Part shown: positions 4,101 to 6,029 of the stretch, in pieces
How the letters are laid out: every line of letters starts with the position of its first letter
How positions within the stretch are numbered: the stretch's first letter is position 1
Assembly: GCA_018894655.1 (NCBI GenBank)
Contig: JAHIPE010000162.1
Coordinates: 1 to 6,029, forward strand
Direction: 5' to 3'
Origin: Actinomycetota bacterium
Lineage (GTDB): Bacteria > Actinomycetota > Geothermincolia > Fen-727 > Anoxymicrobiaceae
DNA length: 6,029 nucleotides
Notes under the pieces: model-generated
Databases searched by the model: none
What the model was told of the DNA's origin: nothing
The model's input: the letters and a program-made list of their open reading frames with translations, nothing else
Made by a program: the position numbers and the translations under genes

Positions 4101-6029
4101 CACAGTATCCCTTCTATGTTGGCCAGTACCTGTTCGTCGGTGGAGTGCTCCACGATAGCCGTGCCTGACAAGCAAACCGCCGCGCAGATGCCGCACCCCT
4201 TGCACAACGCTTCGTTCACCGCCGCGATGCCGTCACCGTCCAGCTCGATCGCCTCTAACGGGCACGCCAGCACACATAAGGCGCATCCCCTGCATGACTC
4301 CCTGTCGATTGCCGATACCGCGGCCTCGATATCCACCTCTCCCCGGTCCAGCAACGCTATCGCCTCGGAGGCCGCGGCCCCGGCCTGTGCCACCGTGTCC
4401 GGGATATCCTTGGGCCCCTGGCAGCACCCCGCCAGGAAGATGCCGGCGGTATGCACCTCCACCGGCCGTAGCTTGGGGTGGGCCTCGGTGAAGAATCCGT
4501 CCGGGCCCAGGGGGACCCCCAGGACCGCCGCCAGTTCAGGTGCGCCCACCGCGGGCTCCAGGCCGGTGGCCAGCACGACCATGTCCACCGGAAGCTCCAC
4601 CTGCCGCCCCAGCAGGGTATCCTCGGCGAACACCTTGAGCCGCCCTCCCACCCGGGCAACGTCGGCGCACTTCCCCCTCACGAAGAACACCCCTTCATCG
4701 CGCACCGACCTGTAGAACTCCTGGTACCCCTTGCCGAAGGCGGTGACATCGATATAGAACTCGTACACCTTCGCGGACGTCTTCTCCCGAGCCAGGTGCG
4801 CCTGCTTCATCGAGTACATGCAGCAGACCCGGGAGCAGTACTGGTTAGTGTTCTCATCGCGAGATCCGATGCAGTGCAGAAACGCTATCGTCTCCGGCTC
4901 CCGGCCGCCGGGCGTGAGTATCCTTCCCCCGGTTGGACCGGACGCCGATAGCATCCTCTCGAACTGGAGCGCGGTCAGGACCTCCGGGTAGCGACCGTAT
5001 CCGAACTGGGGTACGCGGCTCGCGTCAAACGCGTCGAAGCCGGTCGCCACCACCGCCGCCCCGACCTCCAGTTCGCGGACCTCCTCCCGGGCGTCGAAGT
5101 CGATTGCGCAGGCGGCGCATGCATCCAGGCAAGGCGATGAACACTTGCCTTTCGTCACCATGAGGCAGTTCCCGGTATCCACCGATGCCGACAGCGGCAC
5201 CGACTGGGGAAACGGCACGTAGATGGCGGAGCGCTCCGTCAGCCCGGCCTCGAACTCGTCCGGTACCTTACCGGCCAGCACGCAGGCATCCTGGCAGTCG
5301 CCGCACCCGGTGCAGCAGGAGGGGTCCACGTAGCGCGGCCTCGAGTGCACCGTCGCCTTGAAGTTCCCGACGAAACCGCTCAGCTCGACCAGCTCACTCG
5401 CGGTCAGCAGTTCGATGTTGGGCTCGCGCGCCACGTCCACCATCCTGGGGGTCAGTATGCAGGCGGAGCAATCCAGGGTGGGGAACGTCTTGTCAAGCTG
5501 GGCCATGTGGCCGCCGATGCTCGGCTGCCTCTCCACCAGGTAGACCTTCTTCCCCGCCCCCGCGATGCCCAGGGCGGCGTGAATACCGGCGACACCGGCT
5601 CCTATGACCAGGACCGCCCCAGTCACCGGGAACCTGCGGGGCGTTAGCTCGCGGTCAAGCCGCGCCTTGAAGACAGCTCCGGAGAGCAATGACCGCGCCT
5701 TGGCGGTAGCGGCCGCCGGGTCGGAATGCACCCACGAGCACTGCTCCCTGATGTTCGCCATCTCCAGCAGGTACGGGTTCAGCCCTGATTCCTCGATGTT
5801 GGCTCGGAAAGTATGCTCGTGCATGCGGGGGGAACAGGCGGCAACCACCACCCGGTCCAGTCCCAGTTCCCGCACGTCTTCCTTGACAAGCGCCTGGCCG
5901 GGGTCGGAGCACATGTACTCGTACTCCCTGGAAACAGTCACCCCGGGAAGCTTTAAGGCGTACTCGGCCAACCGCCGGCAGTCAACCGTTCCGGCGATGT
6001 TGCTACCGCAATGACAAATATAGACGCCT
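4097..6029 (-). CDS. hdrA: HdrA, FAD- and iron-sulfur-containing heterodisulfide reductase subunit A (5' end outside window)
   Basis: HdrA is the cytoplasmic flavoprotein hub of heterodisulfide-reductase-type complexes. In well-studied relatives its FAD bifurcates electrons between a disulfide-reducing branch (HdrB/C) and ferredoxin. 643 residues are visible, and the frame is open to the window edge. The first visible residues, GVYICHCGSNIAG, match the usual HdrA N-terminus, so only a few residues should be missing. Counting visible residues: N-terminal Cys at 5, 7, 17, 40 and 65; FAD-binding VIGAGVAGIHAA at 141-152, then the HdrA-typical ERQPSIGGHMAQLDKTFP and Cys187/190; a first ferredoxin cluster C239-x2-C242-x2-C245-x3-C249; a Cys group at 288-307; HCIGSRDENTNQYCSRVCC near 385-403; a second dinucleotide-fold strand near 481-490; two C-terminal [4Fe-4S] motifs at 579-589 and 609-619. 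In the last one the usual Pro after the fourth Cys is Leu. The stop TGA overlaps the next gene's GTG by 4 nt. Family assignment is very secure; the electron partners are inferred. Confidence 0.96.
   Translation of the reverse strand, partial: GVYICHCGSNIAGTVDCRRLAEYALKLPGVTVSREYEYMCSDPGQALVKEDVRELGLDRVVVAACSPRMHEHTFRANIEESGLNPYLLEMANIREQCSWVHSDPAAATAKARSLLSGAVFKARLDRELTPRRFPVTGAVLVIGAGVAGIHAALGIAGAGKKVYLVERQPSIGGHMAQLDKTFPTLDCSACILTPRMVDVAREPNIELLTASELVELSGFVGNFKATVHSRPRYVDPSCCTGCGDCQDACVLAGKVPDEFEAGLTERSAIYVPFPQSVPLSASVDTGNCLMVTKGKCSSPCLDACAACAIDFDAREEVRELEVGAAVVATGFDAFDASRVPQFGYGRYPEVLTALQFERMLSASGPTGGRILTPGGREPETIAFLHCIGSRDENTNQYCSRVCCMYSMKQAHLAREKTSAKVYEFYIDVTAFGKGYQEFYRSVRDEGVFFVRGKCADVARVGGRLKVFAEDTLLGRQVELPVDMVVLATGLEPAVGAPELAAVLGVPLGPDGFFTEAHPKLRPVEVHTAGIFLAGCCQGPKDIPDTVAQAGAAASEAIALLDRGEVDIEAAVSAIDRESCRGCALCVLACPLEAIELDGDGIAAVNEALCKGCGICAAVCLSGTAIVEHSTDEQVLANIEGILW

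Noticed and set aside
4101..4205. An extended binding-protein start at 4205
   Set aside because: It would overlap hdrA by over 100 bp and put an Arg-rich out-of-frame translation of hdrA before the lipoprotein signal.
5969..5971. TTG start for HdrA at 5971
   Set aside because: The frame stays open upstream to the window edge and encodes the conserved HdrA N-terminus (VYICHCGSNIAG), so the true start lies outside the window.

Overview
The window is one densely packed minus-strand operon. It joins the two halves of a heterodisulfide-reductase-type (Hdr) electron-transfer complex to a complete NitT/TauT-type ABC importer. In transcription order the genes are: HdrA (4097-6029, start codon just outside the window), a substrate-binding lipoprotein (3084-4100), the permease (2167-2916), the ATPase (1245-2027), and a fused HdrC-HdrB (HdrD-like) iron-sulfur protein (1-1211, 3' end outside the window). 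I support no gene on the plus strand.

The DNA is GC-rich. It uses GTG starts freely, has many AGG and ATA codons, and encodes oxygen-sensitive Fe-S machinery. This fits a strict anaerobe such as a sulfate reducer, a syntroph, an acetogen, or a high-GC anaerobic actinobacterium, Firmicute or Chloroflexi-like lineage. The sequence alone does not decide among these.

How the genes may work together: HdrA is the flavin-containing hub of Hdr complexes. The HdrCB fusion carries two ferredoxin-type clusters and two CCG (cysteine-rich) domains, the usual site of disulfide/thiol chemistry. An importer of the nitrate/sulfonate/taurine class between them suggests that uptake of a small, perhaps sulfur-containing, anion is tied to the reductase. 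That link is inference from gene order.

The most unusual DNA lies at two gene junctions. The permease/ATPase junction (2011-2194) has a 35-bp exact direct repeat around a 114-bp insert. The insert holds three hairpins: two identical copies in one orientation and one inverted copy that keeps the loop but has compensatory stem changes. The insertion turns an inferred 10-nt stop/start overlap into an uninterrupted 52-codon reading frame, so translational coupling could survive. The binding-protein/permease junction (2917-3083) holds a 142-bp complex palindrome with near-perfect 11-bp ends. Together these look like small non-coding mobile or structured elements inserted into an otherwise tightly overlapping operon.
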